Under the pieces are notes generated by a model. That model saw nothing but the letters and a program-made list of their open reading frames with translations. It did not search any database and was not told the origin of the DNA. Both the position numbers and the translations under genes were made by a program. A stretch of DNA of 7,335 bases, taken from NCBI GenBank assembly GCA_031283505.1, contig JAITBO010000021.1, forward strand, positions 1-7,335, written 5' to 3'. Below, one piece after another: positions 5,957-7,335 of this stretch. Positions within the stretch are counted from its first letter, which is position 1, and every line of letters begins with the position of its first letter. This DNA comes from Treponema sp. (GTDB lineage: Bacteria > Spirochaetota > Spirochaetia > Treponematales > Breznakiellaceae).

Positions 5957-6490
5957 TCATACGGACAAAAACGCCTCGTTTATCCCGGAATAATCGTTAG
6001 CTATGGTCAGGGAGTCCAGTATCTGGGAAATCTGTCCCCGGTGATGGGTACCATGGGCCGCAAGCTGCTGAAGCATAAAGGAGAGGGGAACCGATGCGGG
6101 ATTTCCTCCATACCAGTCGAGTTTTACCGGAGCCTTTATATCCGCATCCGTGAGGGCGGTGACAAAGTTAACGAAAGCGTCATCGACAGCGGCAAGATCG
6201 TCCACAAGCTGTTTCCACTGGGTTTCCGAAAGTTTGCCTTCGGGAACGGCTATCTTGTCAATCTGAGAAAGGGCCTGTACTGCCGTAGCGTTATGGGGAA
6301 CGGCGGCTTTGAATATTCCCAGGAAGAACCTGGTCCCCCCAAGGATATGGGCCAGGAGCCCCGAAAGGCTCTTGTAAAAGCTCCCGCGATCCTTTTCCCT
6401 TTCCTCATGGGAAAGTTCTTTCAAAATTGAAACGATGGTTTGATTCGCCTCGCGGTTATACCGGGCAAAGATAAGAAAAACTTCTTTCAT
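5957..6490 (-). CDS. DinB-like four-helix-bundle metalloprotein
   Basis: The 177-residue protein has the pattern of the DinB/YfiT-like fold: an N-terminal helix (FLIFARYNREANQTIVSIL), then LLAHILGGTRFFL with His48, and a last helical segment LQQLAAHGTHHRGQISQIL with His146 and His150. These three His form the usual metal-binding site of the family. DinB proteins include damage-induced proteins of unknown role and thiol-dependent transferases such as bacillithiol or mycothiol S-transferases, so the reaction is open. Length is typical. The start has an AGGAG Shine-Dalgarno 7 bases upstream and a likely promoter further up. It is first in an operon with the thuA-like gene and the Gfo/Idh/MocA oxidoreductase, which hints at a role linked to sugar metabolism rather than DNA damage. 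No LexA-type operator was recognised. Confidence 0.88.
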   Translation of the reverse strand: MKEVFLIFARYNREANQTIVSILKELSHEEREKDRGSFYKSLSGLLAHILGGTRFFLGIFKAAVPHNATAVQALSQIDKIAVPEGKLSETQWKQLVDDLAAVDDAFVNFVTALTDADIKAPVKLDWYGGNPASVPLSFMLQQLAAHGTHHRGQISQILDSLTIANDYSGINEAFLSV

Positions 6491-6546
6491 GATATTACTC
6501 CTGTTATAAAAATAATCTCAAACTACAGGCGGTTGAGAGATGAATT

Positions 6547-6575
6547 ATGATACAACGCCCCAGGCAGGTTTACAA
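6547..6575 (-). promoter_or_regulatory. Candidate sigma70 promoter for the dinB-thuA-oxidoreductase operon
   Basis: On the minus strand, TTGTAA (6570-6575) and TATCAT (6547-6552) are separated by exactly 17 bases and fit -35 and -10 elements. A transcript starting near 6540 would have a leader of about 50 bases before the dinB-like ATG. A run of seven C (G on the transcribed strand) lies just upstream of the -35. Confidence 0.5.
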
Positions 6576-7045
6576 TACCCCACCCCCCCACTCCTGACCA
6601 GGCATATAAAATACCGCGTCCTTTACAGCACAAAGAATTACAAAGTCCGCGCTGTTTTATATACCTTGTTTCTTTAGTATTACAGGGACTTACAAATATA
6701 TGCGCTGACTCCGCATTTATCCAGGCTGATGTTCTTAATCCGAATCGTACAGCCGGAAAATCTCCCCTTTCAAAAAGCTAAACTTGAACCGACGAAATAC
6801 AGACTGTCAAATCCATATTCTACCCCTCCTATGCCTTTCGCTCCGTCACGGCGTACCAACAAGGGGTCAATATATTTCCCCGAATTTTTTGAAACCCAAA
6901 TCAATGAAGAGACCGGAAACCTCTATATCCGGTATAGGACGATCACCATTGTCACGATGGAGAGATTGACTCCCCGGATAGTCTCACGGATACCGGCGTC
7001 AATCTCCATTGCGTTTTGGGAATAGGCAAAATCAAGGTGAAACTG

Positions 7046-7075
7046 GCCGCCCTTGAGGGGCTTTGGCGGCTTTTT
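7046..7075 (+). terminator. Terminator-like hairpin without an obvious upstream gene
   Basis: GCCGCC (7046-7051) and GGCGGC (7065-7070) form a 6-bp all-GC stem followed at once by TTTTT (7071-7075), the usual form of a Rho-independent terminator on the plus strand. No plus-strand gene is seen upstream. It could end an unrecognised small RNA or belong to a lost gene. It could also be chance, since the loop of 13 bases is rather long. Confidence 0.35.
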
Positions 7076-7114
7076 AGGACTGTCATATATGTTGGCTTGG
7101 GTTCTATAGGGGGC

Positions 7115-7146
7115 TTGCCTTTGTACTGTTATCGTGCTAATATAAT
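7115..7146 (+). promoter_or_regulatory. Candidate promoter for tRNA-Arg
   Basis: TTGCCT (7115-7120) and TAATAT (7138-7143) are separated by 17 bases, and a perfect TATAAT overlaps at 7141-7146. A transcript would carry a leader of about 75 bases before the mature tRNA. A second possible -10 (TATAGA, 7190-7195) lies closer but lacks a good -35. Confidence 0.4.
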
Positions 7147-7229
7147 ACAAGTAACGTTATTCTATGTAGTTAGTGTGTTTAGCGCAAGGTATAGAATAAT
7201 GAAGAAAATGCAGTTGCCAAGCATACAGA

Positions 7230-7303
<74 letters not shown>

Positions 7304-7335
7304 AAGACTTATCTCTTTACAGGATAAGGAATTAG

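Larger units (their letters stand above)
6770..7150 (-). pseudogene. Doubtful minus-strand coding remnant with an internal TAG
   Basis: A minus-strand frame from an ATG at 7148-7150 reads 75 codons to a TAG at 6923-6925. It then continues open in the same frame for 50 more codons to a TGA at 6770-6772. Parts read like real protein (MEIDAGIRETIRGVNLSIV before the TAG; RDGAKGIGGVEYGFDSLYF after it). Another minus-strand frame (6867-6983) also looks protein-like (DIEVSGLFIDLGFKKFG), and a frameshift near 6870 would join it to the second part. This fits a decayed gene, or chance. I recognise no family and see no good ribosome site at 7150. Confidence 0.17.
6491..7229. other. Gene-poor region between dinB-like gene and tRNA-Arg
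   Basis: About 740 bases hold no recognisable gene. Plus-strand frames here (6729-7025, 7016-7252) give products without family likeness, and the second runs into the tRNA. On the minus strand several frames are open but interrupted by stops (see 6770-7150 and the finding at 6523-6830). The region also contains the operon promoter, an inverted repeat at 6957-7009, an orphan terminator-like hairpin at 7046-7075 and candidate tRNA promoters. Confidence 0.55.

Noticed and set aside
5342..6430. 362-codon plus-strand open frame
   Set aside because: It lies opposite the thuA-like and dinB-like genes, which are clearly coding on the minus strand. No family likeness.

Overview
The window looks like a stretch of a bacterial chromosome with moderate to high GC, most likely a spirochaete of the Treponema type. 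That guess rests on overall protein character and on the style of the intergenic repeats, and I could not confirm it. Six protein genes and one tRNA gene can be named with confidence. They are separated by two gene-poor stretches of about 740-800 bases that hold repeats, hairpins and broken reading frames.

Left end (1-540): a plus-strand frame running in from the edge looks like the C-terminal tail of a DDE transposase. It is followed by a start-less plus-strand frame that may be the remains of a gene cut by that element. Next come two minus-strand genes in the order corA (Mg2+/divalent cation channel, 1694-2665), then a two-domain Sua5-type threonylcarbamoyl-AMP synthase (539-1624), which makes the precursor of the t6A tRNA modification. 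They are 69 bases apart and may be co-transcribed.

Middle (2666-3470): no convincing gene. It holds a GC-rich hairpin-forming tract, a perfect 13-base palindrome (GGGGTCAGACCCC), a decayed copy of a hairpin repeat and a doubtful minus-strand frame. At its right end is a sigma70-like promoter followed by an unusually hairpin-dense leader that runs into an Hsp20 small heat-shock chaperone gene (3468-4058, plus strand). A leader of this kind in front of hsp20 could be a thermosensor. This is the most interesting regulatory signal here, but it is inference.

Right half: a tight minus-strand operon, dinB-like (5957-6490), then thuA-like (5207-5932), then a Gfo/Idh/MocA oxidoreductase (4126-5196), with gaps of 24 and 10 bases. 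A good promoter lies before dinB, and a Shine-Dalgarno sequence overlaps the stop codon between the last two genes. ThuA and Gfo/Idh/MocA proteins are typical partners in carbohydrate or polyol oxidation, and the DinB-fold metalloprotein is an unusual third member. Hsp20 and this operon converge on a perfect 36-base palindrome (4071-4106) that probably ends transcription from both sides.

Right end (6491-7335): a gene-poor stretch with interrupted minus-strand frames, an orphan terminator-like hairpin and an inverted repeat. It is followed by a complete tRNA-Arg(CCG) gene on the plus strand without an encoded CCA end.
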